Source: Lenzites betulinus
Lineage: Eukaryota > Basidiomycota > Agaricomycetes > Polyporales > Polyporaceae
Assembly: GCA_022264855.1 (NCBI GenBank)
Contig: JABYQU010000005.1
Span: 1,054,001 to 1,118,000 of the forward strand
Reading direction: 5' to 3'
DNA: 64,000 bases
Shown here: one piece after another, positions 36,840 through 48,101 of the stretch
Numbering within the stretch: the stretch's first letter is position 1
How the letters are laid out: every line of letters begins with the position of its first letter
The notes under the pieces: generated by a model
Database searches by the model: none
What the model was told of the DNA's origin: nothing
The model's input: only the letters and a program-made list of their open reading frames with translations
Translations under genes and position numbers: made by a program

Positions 36840-37610
36840 ATGTTGTTCAAGGCCCTCCCCGCGCTCGCCGTCGTCGCCGCCTTCGCTGGCGTCCACGCCC
36901 AGGACGCGACCTCCAGCGCGCCCCCCACCTCCACCTCGGGCGTCACCGCCTGCATCCTGGGCTGCATCCAGACCTCTGCAGTCGCCAACGGCTGCACCGG
37001 CGTGTGAGTACGCGCGTGCACACCAGGCCTGCCACTTCCTGACGCGACGCCGGTTTTGCAGCACCGACTTGACGTGCCTGTGCACCAGCACGGCCTTCCA
37101 GCAGGCCGCCGCGTCCTGCCTCCAGTCCACCTGCACGGCCGACGAGGTCCAGGCCGCACTCACTCTCCAGCAGGAGGAGTGCGCCAGCGGTACGTCCCCC
37201 ATCCCCACTCTGCCCCCGCGCCCTGAATACTCACATCCCTCCCAGTCTCCGCGTCCGCCTCCGGCAGCGCGTCCGCCACCGCGTCCGCGTCGGCATCCGA
37301 GACCGCGTCGAGCGGCGCGTCCTCCGCCGCGTCCGCTGCGTCGTCCGCGTCCTCGGCGCTGAGCTCGATCATCGCCTCGGGCACGTCCGCGATCGCGTCG
37401 GGCGCGAGCAGCCTCTCGAGCCGCCTCAGCAGCGCGACCGCCATCTCGGGCACGGGCAGCGCGAGCGGCTCGGGCGCGGCGGCGAGCCAGACGAGCAACG
37501 CGGCCGCGGCGCTGCTGTTCAAGCCTGCGTTTGGCGTGGGCGCGGGGGGCGTGATTGGCGTGGGCGTGGCGATTGCTGGTGTTGTGCTTGGCGCGGGGCT
37601 CGTGTTGTAG
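36840..37610 (+). CDS. CFEM-domain GPI-anchored surface protein
   Basis: CFEM proteins are fungal extracellular proteins; some bind haem and pass it across the wall, others act in adhesion or signalling. Three exons, 36840-37003, 37062-37189 and 37246-37610, give 218 residues. Signal peptide MLFKALPALAVVAAFAGVHA; then a CFEM domain with eight cysteines (ACILGC, NGC, TDLTCLC, SC, STC, EEC). The Asp three residues before CxC, which ligates haem iron in Candida CFEM proteins, is present (TDLTCLC). Then comes a Ser/Ala-rich stalk with ASASAS repeats and a C-terminal GPI signal ending VGVAIAGVVLGAGLVL. This is the classic CFEM-GPI layout and differs from the single-span CFEM genes downstream. Confidence 0.93.
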
Positions 37611-40496
37611 GGTGTGGTGTGGAGATGAGAGATGAGGATGAGGATGTGTGGACTTGGTGTTGGCGAGGACATGGACTGTTTTGGCTGTGATGGTTTTGCG
37701 CGATGTTGTTTGTCGTAATCCGTACAAAATATGCATGCAACGCGTTGCTGTTAACGTTCACTCAGAGCATGTAGACAGGGCACGATGGGGGTATGGACGT
37801 TTCAGGTACCAGGTCCGGTCTACCCTGAAGGCCTGACGGGTTGTTGTGATGACGATGCAAACATTATTCTCACCTTCCAAACTCAATTGCAAACATGCAG
37901 GATGAGTAGCTATGCTGGAGTACGAGATTTTGCGTGCAGCTCAAGTTGTGGAAACAGATGAACTCGAGCTACATCCACTCGAGTTAACTTGACTTCGCCA
38001 CTGTCATAGCCTGGCACCCTTGACATGGACGAGTTGCAAAATACCCTCTCCAGGAGAGGGCACATTAACGTTCATCTACGGCGATGCTCAAGCGCTCACA
38101 TCGAGTCATTGACAATGAACGTCGTGGTCCCAGGTCGTGGTGCTTGTCCCAGTCTCACTAGTACTAGTACTGTCTCGAGCTCAGCGCTCTCGAGGACACT
38201 TGAACTTCAAGAAACGCTGCACTCAGATCTTATCTTATCGCCGCCGTCACCGTTGCAGCGCCACCCGACCTCACTCGACCCTGTCCATGTCAGCGTTCAT
38301 GTGTTCTTGGCTCAGCTAGCACTACCCTCGCGCGTTTGCTCACTGGCACCTATAGCTAGACCGTCATGGGACAGACCCGCGCGCGATCGTTGGATGATGT
38401 TTGCTGTTTGCACGAACTCAGAACTGGGTGCGAGGCAGGGGGGTCCGTCTCCGCGTCGTCTCCGAGGCCCGTACGTGGTGCCCGCCATCGACAAGCGTGC
38501 GAGATGACTGAAGGTCAGTCCCTACGTCGATGAAGCTTTGAAGCCGCAGGAGAGGTGAGTGTTGGTGGGCGCGCGCGGAAGGTATGTAGGGCAGATGCGG
38601 ATGCGCGCTGTTGGTACGTTCTGTGTTGTGCGTTGTGTGGTGCTGGGACTGGGACTGGGACTGGGGTCGGAACTCTCTTAACCAAGCTCTTCTCACTCGC
38701 TCGTCCTCTCACCTGTTCATCATGCTCGCTCGACTCCCTCACTTCTCCGTCCTCGCGTCCCATACCACTCTCTAACGCTCTGGGTGACCCGTTACAAGGG
38801 CTCTCGCAGTGTATAAGAGCGAAAACCCGCCCGGAATTGGGTGGATGGCATCGAACATGCTTGGATGTATCACAAACATAGGGGCTCCAAAAGAGCCAGC
38901 GTATACCAACGCAGTTTGACAACGGTTGACTTGTATGCCACCTCTGGATGACCTGTAACAAGGCTTCTTGCAGTGGTAGTGGGCTGGATTGCAGCAAACC
39001 GTTGTTCTACCGCATCTCCCAACATAGGGGTGCAATTTACAGCATTGCGTATAACAACGCCTTGTAACACCAGCTCCGTCGTATAGCCTCGTGCTCGACT
39101 AGCCTACCGTCTGTGTTGTTCTCGCTGCGAGTCAATTTCAATTCATATCACTATTCACGCACTTTGCCGTGACTGGCAGCCAAACCCTACCTCACTCCTT
39201 TCTCGTAACTATCGGGCGATTACAGAATGTACTACCGTGTGTCGTTATCCTGGGTCCTGATCGCCGTGCAGAGGGCGTGAGGGATTGTGTGCCTCGTTTC
39301 TGGGCCGGTTTTCCCCATGGGTTTTTCGGTGCGGACGCGGGTCAGGACCCCACCAATACTGGCTCATCTCTTCGGCCTTTCGATGATAAACAGCGCCTGC
39401 CATGCCGAAAAACGTCATGACAGGCGTTGGTCGTAGTCTGCGCTGAGCGTGACGCCTTACGGTCAAGGGATATCGGCATGCACTGGCATCTAAGTAGTGC
39501 TCGGGATTCGGTGTTTGCGTGCGTCTCGTTGGTCGGCTACTCTGAGGGATACAAAGGGCATTACATTATCTCTAGTTAGAAGTGGCGCCGACGAGATCGG
39601 AGTTTGTACGCTCGCACTTGGTCGAATATTCACTCACTCACTCACTCGGGCTGGACGCTGGACGCTGGAGACTCGCGGTTCTTGGGGCTACTGAAGTACT
39701 GACCGTTGATGCGCCTCTTGCCACTGTCGACACTGCTCAAGATGGAGACGGCTGATCTGCGCACCGTGGATGCCTGGGGCGCTCTTATGCCGGTCTGTGC
39801 GGGGTTAACGTTGGTGCGGGGTTGGTCGGGAAGCCCATTGGGGCCGGCGCCCGTTGACGACTGAGCACCGAGTACTGATAACTCATGAGGAGGTGTATGT
39901 CCATCTGTTGATGGGCTGGTCACTGTAAGTCTGCCGGTCTGCTGCGCTCTGCGTCTCGCACCCTACGCTGTTCGCAACTCGCGCATGCCCACGGCGACCC
40001 GCTCGAGGCTTCTTGGCTCGAACTCTCATTATCGCACTTCGCAAGCTCATCAGAGTCTGCTGGCAACTGATCTTCTTCCGTTGGAAGCACGGGGACCTGC
40101 GGATGGACCGACTGCACGGATGTCTGCAACACTGGCAGGTGCGGGTCGAAGGCTTCGGTATCGGCACGTTGTATGCACCATCGATATCTGACGATACGAC
40201 CGAACACAGGGGTAATCAGCGCGCGAATGCGCTCGGGCGTGCGAGGTGCCCTGTTCTCAATGCTCGGACAGGCTTATTTTGACATTGCGTGGAGCACAAT
40301 TGCGTGGCCATCCCCGAAGGCTGCGCAACCACCGGGTTCTTGCGATGGTCAGCATATTCATCTTCGGCTCTGGGTTCTCTCTGTTGGCGTCTGCCATGCC
40401 CCTGTTCTACGCTCGTTGATTGCGAAACCCGCGCCGCGCAGGCGGGGTGCGCTGCGTTATTAAGAAGCGATGTGGACATGCTCCTCAATCTCATAA
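37611..40496. other. Intergenic region, no supported gene
   Basis: Frames up to 160 codons (38025-38507, 38515-38997 minus) have no domain and no consistent splicing. Minus-strand frames at 39883-40207 are also unassigned. It contains an imperfect direct repeat at 38782-39066, a short inverted repeat CCCTCTCCAGGAGAGGG at about 38043, and a C/ACT-rich stretch at 39640. The right end should be the promoter of CFEM receptor gene A. Confidence 0.4.
38782..39066. repeat. Imperfect direct repeat, period about 150-165 bp
   Basis: Two related segments: GTGACCCGTTACAAGGGCT at about 38783 against GATGACCTGTAACAAGGCTT at about 38947, and ACATAGGGGCTCC followed by GCGTATACCAACGC at about 38877 against ACATAGGGGTGCA followed by GCGTATAACAACGC at about 39024. 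Spacing varies through indels. No coding capacity seen. Confidence 0.6.
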
Positions 40497-42158
40497 GCAC
40501 TGCTGCGCCACGTCGCCTACTCGCCCTTCGCCTCTTTGCTCTGTACCGCTCATTGTGTCGCCTGCCGCCTGTCTATGGGGCACCGGAAGATCCAGCGGCG
40601 CTTCACGGCCTGCGCAAAAACATGCCTTGTCCAGGCGTCCTGCGCCATGTACGTGCCGCACCCCCCATGCATCGTGTCTTCGGTCCAAGCGTCCTGCAGC
40701 TAATTGGTTTATGATCCTGTTCGTTGACAGCCACCCGTTCAATGGACCCCCGTGTGACTGCCAGGATCTGCCGGTCGCGCTGCAGTGTATGATCGACGAC
40801 GGGTGCAACGCTGACGACCTGATCGAGCTCAGTGGCGATTCGAGCGCGTGTGGCTCCTTGATCAAGAGTGAGTGCACTTGCAGCTTGCGCGCTGCCGCCA
40901 GTCGCCTGCGGTCGGCGTGTCCGTGTCCCGGTATCGATGCTGATGGATGTGTGGGATTGTGAACATCGCAGCCTCAATCAGGACGTCCGCGGCAACATCG
41001 TTGAGCTTCGGGACGGAGTTCATATCTACGTTTCAGCCCGCGACGTTCTCTTCGGGCCCTTTTACGGGGGTCCAGATATCCGCAACATCCCAAAGTATCT
41101 CGCAGACACCCTCCGTACCGTTGCGCACCGAGAGCGCGACCTCCAGCGTGCCCTCCCCATCGCGTACCACGCCCCCCGCGCGCCCTTCATCCCCACAGAG
41201 TGACGTAGTATCGTTGCGGCCACTCCCGCCCCTCTCGCTGCCCACGCTCCTCTCATCATTCGCACAAATCTTCACCTCCAGCTCCAGCTCCAGCTCGTCG
41301 GGCTCCACATCCACAGCTGGCGCGACCTCCTCCGATACCTCCGACAATACCGCGGCCATCCCTGCGACGAGCTCCAGCTCGCTCGCCGCCACCGCTACCC
41401 AGAATCACGCCGACTTCGTCTCCCGCGGCTCGCCGACGATGGCCGTCGCGCTCTCCTCGTCGCTCGTGCTCGCGATCCTCGGCGCCGTCATTGCCATCGC
41501 GGCGTTTGTCCGCCGCCGCCGGGCACGCTCGCACGTCTCCCGCGACGCTGGGAAACAGATGGGCGGACGCGATGCGCCCGGGGGCGTGAAGACGGAGGCG
41601 GAGGACGACGTGCCCGCGTGTCACGATCCTGCTGTATCGGTATTTCTCGCAGCTCCCACTACCGGTACCGGTACCGGCGACGGACCCCATCGGCCCTGCG
41701 GCGCGTCGTCGAATTCGTCTGCGATGGACTGGACGTCCTCGCTCGCCGCCGCCCCGGGCACCCCACTCGAGTGCCGTCCGCGTCTTGTGCGTGCGACGGG
41801 CAGCCGGACGCCGCTCGTCGGTGGGGAGGCTGGGAAGGAGGCAGCGGGCGCTGCGCAGGAACTCGACGACCCGCCCGCGTTCGCGCTCGACTCGCCTTAT
41901 GGACATATGCCCGAAGATGCGCACAACGGCAGTTTGCCATCGTTCGTCGCACGGCAGGCGTCTCCTGCTCCCGTGCATCCCGCGCAGGGGGGCCAGCGGG
42001 CGTGGCGGCTGATGACGGTGTTGGTGGAAGTTGGGGACGGCGGTAGCGAGGAGGGAGAGGGGTCTGTTGCGGAGTCGCTGCCGCCGTATCGGGCCGCGTC
42101 TGCAGGGGATGGCCATGGGCGGCAGCTCCTTCAGGTAGCGGGGGATGTCGCTCCTTAG
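40497..42158 (+). CDS. CFEM-like single-pass membrane receptor, copy A (5' end incomplete)
   Basis: Member of a four-gene paralog set. Exons seen: up to 40648 (open from about 40497), 40731-40867 and 40972-42158. The ectodomain has eight cysteines in CFEM order (TAC, KTC, ASC, PPCDC, LQC, DGC, SAC), with intron 1 in phase 2 after the third Cys exactly as in copies B, C and D. Then come a Ser/Thr/Pro stalk, including a poly-Ser run from AGCTCC repeats near 41280, a membrane span (VALSSSLVLAILGAVIAIAAFV), the stop-transfer RRRRAR, and a tail of about 210 residues. The tail ends WRLMTVLVEVGDGGSEEG, an acidic patch and LPPYRA, a PPxY motif. The start is unresolved: the only in-frame Met of exon 1 (40575) lies after the expected signal peptide, so an upstream exon is likely. 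Role unknown; haem or ligand sensing with ubiquitin-ligase recruitment is inference. Confidence 0.8.
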
Positions 42159-42638
42159 ACGGCTGTAGGGCTGTAGCCTGAGGGCTTCAGTCAGCGCTCA
42201 GCGCTGCGGCTCTCGTGCCTCGTGCTATGGGATACAGGTACATTTGGGTACATCTAGCTTATCTTTTTGTTTAGTAGGCTACTCAGGCTTCAGTCTGTCA
42301 GGATGTACACGGCGGTGATTCGGTGGCGGATGAAGTCAAGTTATATCGCTAGGACCTATCTTGTCTTAGAGTTTTTATAAGCGGCCGAGACTCGTTGCGC
42401 ATCCTCTGCTCAGGAGACTGGTACTCAGTGAGTTCTGTATTCGTTTATTATGAAACCTTTTTCTCGTTCACTGGCATGCCAGGTTTCCGCTGGATTCCTC
42501 CCGCCCTTGCATATGTAATGTCTGAAGCCAAGCGTGCGCGGCTTCTCGCGGCTTACCCTCCTCGGTGCTATGCATTCATACATCTCTTCTCAGATGCCCC
42601 TTGGACACAAATCGTAAGTGTGTTCTCGGAGTTCAGCC
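42159..42638. other. Intergenic spacer 3' of copy A
   Basis: AT-rich, with short frames only. No gene, RNA or repeat recognised before the composite repeat beginning at 42639. Confidence 0.5.
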
Positions 42639-43075
42639 AAAGACTTCGAATTGTTGACTGATGCACACCACCTGATAGTTTGACGAGCCGGAGAAGATAT
42701 CTGTCACTGAGTGCCCCAGGTGCAAAAGGTATCACGTTCTCCACGATGAGCGCGGGCTTCCGCTGACATTCCTTGTGAAGTTCACACCCGGGGTCCTCTC
42801 GGAACTGCTCACAAGTGCACGTGTGCACGCTTCGTATTGTTGCTGAGCGTAGGAATTGGGCGTGGGGATGTGGTTGAGGCGCGCCTGGAGATAAGCCGGG
42901 TGGACGGTGGCGTCGTAGGAGGACGAGGAGGGTGACTGATGCACATCACCTGATAGTTTGACGAACCGGAGAAGATAACTGTCACTGAGTGTACCCAGGT
43001 GCGAAAGGTATCACGTTCTCTACACTGAGCGCGGGCTTCCGCTGACATTCCTTGTGAAGTTCACACCCGGGGTCC
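42639..43075. repeat. Composite repeat upstream of copy B: duplicated upstream block flanking a dispersed repeat
   Basis: A block of about 142 bases beginning TGACTGATGCACA and ending in GGGGTCC occurs twice in direct orientation (42655-42796 and 42933-43075). Between the copies sits a 136-base segment (42797-42932) that recurs at 52189-52327. A related version of the block lies once upstream of copy C (57211-57368), so it belongs to the ancestral upstream region of this gene pair and was duplicated here around the inserted segment. Confidence 0.8.
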
Positions 43076-43090
43076 CGGATGCCTAGCGAT

Positions 43091-44528
43091 TTTTTTTTTT
43101 TTTTTTTTTTTTTTTTGTATCCAATTTTATATCCGCTGGAGGGCGTAGCCCTATGTCAGATAATACATGCGTGTGGGAAGCGCGAGCGAGGTGGGTCATA
43201 GGGGCGGGTGCATGAAGAGAGAGGACTAGGTGCGTGAAGCTGGGCGGGCGCGGGGGGCATGCGAGGAGGCACGTACGGGATAGGGCAGACGAGTCGAGAG
43301 TGAAAGGCGCCGGGTGAGTGGCAGGGGGAGGGGGCGACGCTACCTAAGTGTGGGGAGAAAGAGAATGGGGAATGAGTATCGGGGATGGATAGAGTAGGGG
43401 TGAATTAAAGAGGGGGAGAGAGTAATGGTGGGGATGCATGGGGAGGGAGGAGGGTGAGGGCAGGACGACGTAGAGGGTGAGGGTGAGGGCAGGACAATGC
43501 AGAGGGCGAGGGCGAGGGCAGGGCTCGGATGCCGAGGGCGAGGGCGAGACGATGCGGAGGGTGGCCCAAAGGGTGAGCTCGACGTCGGGGGATCACGGCG
43601 GTGGCGGCGGCAGGCCGAGGGAGTGCGCGAAACGACCGGTGGCGCGGATGTATCGCATGAGCGGCTCGTGTGCGTGAGTGCTACCGAGTAAGTTCTTCAG
43701 CGTGAACGATGCGGGCGCGAATGAGCGAGCGAGGGCGGCGCGATGACGGCGATGGGCTGGGCACTGGATGATGAAGTGGAGCACGGACTCTGGGGCGGCA
43801 TGGCAGGCAGGGCACAGCGGGCTGTCCGCCTTGTTGATCCGGAAGAGATGCTGGTTGAGGGGGGCGTGGCCAGTCCGCAGTTGGGTGAGGGTACTGACAC
43901 TCTTGCGAGGGAGGGGCTTCAACATATCGAGGTATTTTCGGGAGGGGAGCGTGGGCCCGAGCTGGGCGGAGCGGCCGTAGCGCGGGGATGACGCCCAGAT
44001 GTCTGAGGCGTCCTTGCGTAGCGACGTCGCGATGTGCTGCCTGATCGCGGAGACGCTGCGGGGGATGGGCTTGCGAAGCCGCGCAGGCAGTGTAGCAAGT
44101 GGGCTAGGCTTGCCACGGGCGGCGGATTTGGCCTGCCTGTCGACGGCTTCGTTCCCCGGGATGCCTGTGTGACTAGGGACCCAGTGTAGGATGATGCGAG
44201 CGCGGGGATGTCGGCGCTGCAGGCGGCGGTACTGCGCGAGGACGGCGTCAGTCAGGTGGTGCCCCGCACGGGCATAGGGCGAGTCAAGGGCGGTAAGGAC
44301 TGATTGGCTGTCAACGCACACCAAAAGGCGGCGGACGCGTCGCGCGTGGCGGGCCAGCTCCAAGGCCAGTGTCAGGCCCACGTTTTCTCCATCGAATATT
44401 GTGTGGAAGGCCGAATTGCCGAGGTGCACCCTCAATGTGCTCGAGATGTGATTGTCCCGTTCCAGGACTGCTGCTCCTCCTACCCCACCGTCCTCCAACA
44501 CAGATCCGTCGCTGAAAACCTTCGTGTC
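43091..44528 (-). mobile_element. 5'-truncated non-LTR (LINE) retrotransposon
   Basis: Minus-strand insertion of about 1.44 kb. Its 3' end is a poly(A) tract (27 T on the plus strand, 43090-43116) preceded by a 3' UTR with GAGGGCGAGGGC-type simple repeats. It is bounded by a 12-bp target-site duplication, ATGCCTAGCGAT, at 43079-43090 and 44529-44540. Only the C-terminal RNase H part and a Cys/His knuckle remain; endonuclease and reverse transcriptase are missing, as expected from incomplete target-primed reverse transcription. It lies between the composite repeat and the promoter of copy B. Confidence 0.9.
43593..44528 (-). CDS. LINE ORF2 C-terminal fragment: RNase H domain and Cys/His motif
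   Basis: Partial coding sequence inside the truncated LINE. RNase H catalytic residues are visible in order: Asp in VFSDGS, Glu in FDGENVGLTLALE, Asp in VCVDSQSVLTAL, and HWVPSHTGIPGNEAVDRQAK with the late His and Asp. Further on, LCPACHAAPESVLHFIIQCP carries the C-x2-C-x-x..H..C pattern found at the end of many fungal LINE ORF2 proteins. The open frame runs on upstream into host sequence to 44681, but the element itself begins at the target-site duplication, so those first residues are not part of the transposon. Not expected to be expressed as a functional protein. Confidence 0.88.
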   Translation of the reverse strand, partial: DTKVFSDGSVLEDGGVGGAAVLERDNHISSTLRVHLGNSAFHTIFDGENVGLTLALELARHARRVRRLLVCVDSQSVLTALDSPYARAGHHLTDAVLAQYRRLQRRHPRARIILHWVPSHTGIPGNEAVDRQAKSAARGKPSPLATLPARLRKPIPRSVSAIRQHIATSLRKDASDIWASSPRYGRSAQLGPTLPSRKYLDMLKPLPRKSVSTLTQLRTGHAPLNQHLFRINKADSPLCPACHAAPESVLHFIIQCPAHRRHRAALARSFAPASFTLKNLLGSTHAHEPLMRYIRATGRFAHSLGLPPPPP

Positions 44529-44664
44529 ATGCCTAGCGATGGAAGACGTCGTGTCGCTGTTTTGCGGGGTCATGCAAGGAGATGGTCCCTTGTACCCGTC
44601 CTCTGGACTCATCGGAAGGTGCGTCGGTATGACAGTGTCTATATCTTGTTCTAGGTCAAACATA

Positions 44665-44711
44665 CGGGAGATGAAGCACACCGGATGGCTGGATGGGAGG
44701 GGGGTTATAAT
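44665..44711 (+). promoter_or_regulatory. Conserved promoter block of copy B
   Basis: GAGATGAAGCACACCGGAT followed by a TTATAATC TATA-like box at about 44704, roughly 100 bases before the predicted start. The same two elements precede copy C at 57661-57708, so they were duplicated with the gene and kept. Confidence 0.55.
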
Positions 44712-44943
44712 CCCGGCGAGTGAGTGTTCAGGCCTTTACGAATGCTATTCACCTCGCGCAGCACCGCGGCTCACGTCCTATCCCCCCGGGCCCCAATTTT
44801 GGCGTTATGTTGCCCATTCTGCTCCGAGCTTCTGTGGGCCTACCTATAACGCGTCGCGAGATCCATAGGCGTTTCTCATCCTGCGCAGAAACGTGTCTCG
44901 AAGACAATACCTGTTTCGCGTGCGTATACGCGTATTTCGCCTA

Positions 44944-44970
44944 AGATTGACCCCGCTCAAAGACGACCAC
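44944..44970 (+). repeat. Left terminal inverted repeat of the Tc1/mariner element
   Basis: Reads AGATTGACCCCGCTCAAAGA then CGACCAC. Preceded by the target TA. Pairs with 48075-48101. Confidence 0.9.
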
Positions 44971-45380
44971 TATGGTCACAATGTGACGTGCACGTGAAAT
45001 CAGCGTCTAAGGTTAAGAGTGGCTTGATTTGTACGATAAGTAACTATGCAGATGTACGCGGATTAGAAACACTATATGAACAGTAGAGTATAGACTATAC
45101 ACAGTAAGTAGATGGTAGGCATGGTCTGAGGTCTGAGATTAACACGGAAGGATTAAGAGAGTTCTATAGTAAGCAGTTCAAGAGATATCAGCTCGGTCAA
45201 GTTCATCCAGGATATCATTAGGCAATACTCGGTGGCTACGGTATTTCTTTGCTGCCCATGCAGCTTGTCTGCCATTGAGACTGCGTCGATATGCGTCCAT
45301 AAACCGATGGGAACGGGTGTAAAATCTATTAAATTCTTGTGTAAGCAACATTGACTTGGTTAACAAACTATACAGGCAAC

Positions 45381-47739
45381 TCACCGCCGGATCGAGATGA
45401 TCGGAACACTGTCGAGTGAGGAGATGACGTTGCGTTCCAGAGCAGCCTCAGCGGAAGAAGCAGGTAGTTTCCGATAGAGCCGTTTAGCATAGCCCCAGCA
45501 CTGCTCGATACAGTTAAGCTCGCAATGAAATTTGGGGAGGAAGAGGACGGTGAAGCCACGGGCTTTGCAGTGGGTTTCGAGGAGGGATTCAACATCACGG
45601 AAGTCTGGTTGATTGAAAAGGAGGCGTCGACAGCAGCAGTCAAGGGCGGGTGGTGGACATTTGAACTGCGGACACTGGGCGCGCAAGGTCTTGACATTTG
45701 CAAACCCACGCTCCTCGAGGATGACTGACATCCCCTTGAAGACGCCCTCCTGCGGATGTCCTGCCGTGAAATAGAGTGACTGCGGTGAGCCATCTTCGAA
45801 GTGAGCATCTTCCATGCGGATCTTTGTCTTCAATACCTTCCCATCTGGCCCATATACGTGCTTCCCATCCACCCCTCGAACAGGCGTCTCGACACCAAAC
45901 ATCGGCTTGTTGTCTTGAGTCGGCTTCATTGACATGTGGCGTGCTGAAAGCGCGTCCGCGGCACGCTTGAGGTGGGTGGTAGCATTGTCGAATATGAGAA
46001 CATGGTCCTCGTTTGGATAGTGTTCAGCGAGGATGTCCATCGCATTGGTTGCCTGTGCGAGTATCTCCTCGTGAGTGAAGTAACCGTCACGGTTCTTGCC
46101 TGGCCGAAATAATACACGTGTCGACTTCGTGCCATCAGGTGAGCGAAGCCAGCCATAGTCTGCTGAGACGAAGTCGGCAGCCATGAGCGAGGCACCTTCA
46201 CCCTTGGCACGAGGTGTTGGCTTCTCAGTCTTATGAACCCAACGTGTTTTTCGACGGTCATTTGCGTAGAAGACGGACTCGTCATGGAACCAGTAGACAA
46301 CAGGGCGGATAGGGATGTCAGGAAGCGGTGCTAGCAGGGAGTCGGAGGACAGAGCTTGAGGTGGGTGTAGCGGTGGTTCTGGCGGGCTTTGGGAGGGCGC
46401 AGTAGTGTCGGAGGATAAGGGAGGGGGTAGTACACCAGTAGACGTGATGGCAGGGGCCTCTGACCCGTCTTTATCCCAGAGTCGAGCACGGCTATCGTGT
46501 TTTGCCATTGCTGGGAGAAACCTGTCCTGTCGATAGCTAACAACGTCTGCGCGCTCGTGCCCATCGACGTACTGGCCACTAGGCACCTTTGTCCACCGGT
46601 ACTCCAGCGTGTGCATCCAAACTTGAGCTGTTGACAGTGACACTGGCTTTTTCAGCGCATAGCGTGCAAGGATTGCGGGCTCTGACATGAAATGGACAAT
46701 ATCCAAAGCTCGCACATACTGTCCAAGGCTCTGAAGATGTTCCTCGATCGCATTTTTGAGGTCCGGGCGGCGTTCCAGAAGCGATTGTTGCCATGGTCGG
46801 GCTGCTGTACAGGGGAGTATGTGTCGATCTGCGATGAAAGATCGTGTCCAGCGACGCAATGACTTCGCCGTGGCTGGCCCAAGCTGATAGGCCCTTGCAG
46901 TCTGTAGAGAAGACGCGATCCAGCCATGTTCTGGCAGGGGTTGCTCGATGTAGAAGCCAAGAAACATCTTGATCTGTTCCATCCGGTGCTGAAGGCGGTC
47001 GTCCCCGAGTTTGAAATGAGTGAAGCCCTTGCCATTTTTTCTCCGTGGGCGTAGGAGGTCTCCAATGTCCCTGAGTGCATCCTGAGCTTCGAGTAGGGAC
47101 GGCGGGGATTGGAAACGAGGTCGCTTCACACCCTGGACAGAAGCCCGGGTGTGCCCCCTTGTAACTGCGGGAGCACTGGCTAGGCTCGGAAGACGATCGC
47201 GGGGCATGGGAATAGACTGTTCCAGGGGTGGCTGCGAACTAAAAGGGTCGGAATGGGACAGGGACGGCGGAGCAGTGGACGGTAGCAGCACTGATGAGGT
47301 GCAAGTCCAGGTGGGCTGTCGAATCTCATCGAACGTATTGAGAGCATGTTTGTATGTCTCCAGAGCATTCATATATGATGTATTGACCACAGAGGGTACA
47401 TAGGGACCGAGCGGGAGCGGCAGGGGTGGCCGAGGACCGGATATAGCCGCACCAAGAGAAGCGTGGTGAGGACCGGCCTGCTGTGAAGGGTCCTGTCACA
47501 ATCGAAGTCAGAAAGAAGCGCATCAAACGGTGCCTGTAAAGCATACTTACAATGTTCTCGCTCTCCACAAACTGTGAACCTGACGGGCCGCCACCGGAGG
47601 CTGCTTTGGCTCGGCTCAGCACAGTGCCAGCGGCTGCAGCAGGAGACTCGGAGGGCTGCGTGCTCGCTCCTCTGCGCTTCTTGTTCGCGTGCTCAAGGTT
47701 TCCACATGCAGCTCTTGCCCGCTTCCCTTTCCGTGGCAT
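45381..47739 (-). CDS. Tc1/mariner-type DDE transposase
   Basis: Catalyses cut-and-paste movement of the surrounding element. Two minus-strand exons, 47739-47551 and 47492-45381, split by a 58-nt intron, give 766 residues without a stop. The N-terminus is basic (MPRKGKRARA, NKKRRG; likely nuclear localisation), followed by a Pro/Ser-rich region and a helical DNA-binding part at about 170-330. The DDE core is clear: WFHDESVFYAND (first Asp), LIFDNATTHLKRAA (second Asp), and FLPKFHCELNCIEQCWGYAK (Glu). This is the large-transposase branch of the superfamily common in basidiomycetes. All three acidic residues and the terminal repeats are intact, so the element could be recently active. The start is set at MPRKGK; an in-frame Met lies further upstream. 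Confidence 0.92.
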
Positions 47740-48074
47740 CGAGCCTCCGAATCTTGCGCTGCCAATAGTCGGACCGCGCCCCGGATGATTGAAGTGAATG
47801 GCTTCGTGACAACTTGCCGCCCAGAATATAAATTCCCGATTTCCTCTTTGGGTCGTCATTTAGACGCCCTACATCACAACAACTTGAAGCAAAAACTACT
47901 GCTCCTGCGGGACAGGTCTCAGCCTCAATCGGGTGCATCGGATTGTAAGTATCATTGCAGCCCATATTCTGATGCATTGATAGTGCGGCAGAAGTCCTCC
48001 TTACCACAGAGTAGGTTTATGTTTCATTTTCGCCTGCGAACTCGCTGAAATGTGACATCCGTAGTGCACGTGAT

Positions 48075-48101
48075 GTAGTCATCTTTGAGCGGGGTCAATC
48101 T
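48075..48101 (-). repeat. Right terminal inverted repeat of the Tc1/mariner element
   Basis: On the minus strand reads AGATTGACCCCGCTCAAAGA then TGACTAC, matching the left end with two mismatches in 27. Followed by the target TA at 48102-48103. Confidence 0.9.

Larger units (their letters stand above)
44944..48101 (-). mobile_element. Tc1/mariner-superfamily DNA transposon, complete
   Basis: A 3158-bp element inserted at a TA (TA at 44942-44943 and 48102-48103). Its terminal inverted repeats are about 27 bp with two mismatches; the first 20 bases, AGATTGACCCCGCTCAAAGA, are identical at both ends. It carries a single intact two-exon transposase gene on the minus strand. TA duplication, terminal repeats and the DDE transposase together fit the IS630-Tc1-mariner group. 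It lies wholly within intron 1 of CFEM receptor copy B, in antisense orientation to it. Confidence 0.93.

Noticed and set aside
43090..43116. Run of 27 T as a possible sequencing artefact
   Set aside because: Explained as the poly(A) tail of the minus-strand LINE, next to a matching target-site duplication.
44529..44681. N-terminal extension of the LINE RNase H frame
   Set aside because: Lies outside the 12-bp target duplication, so it is host sequence that happens to stay open.
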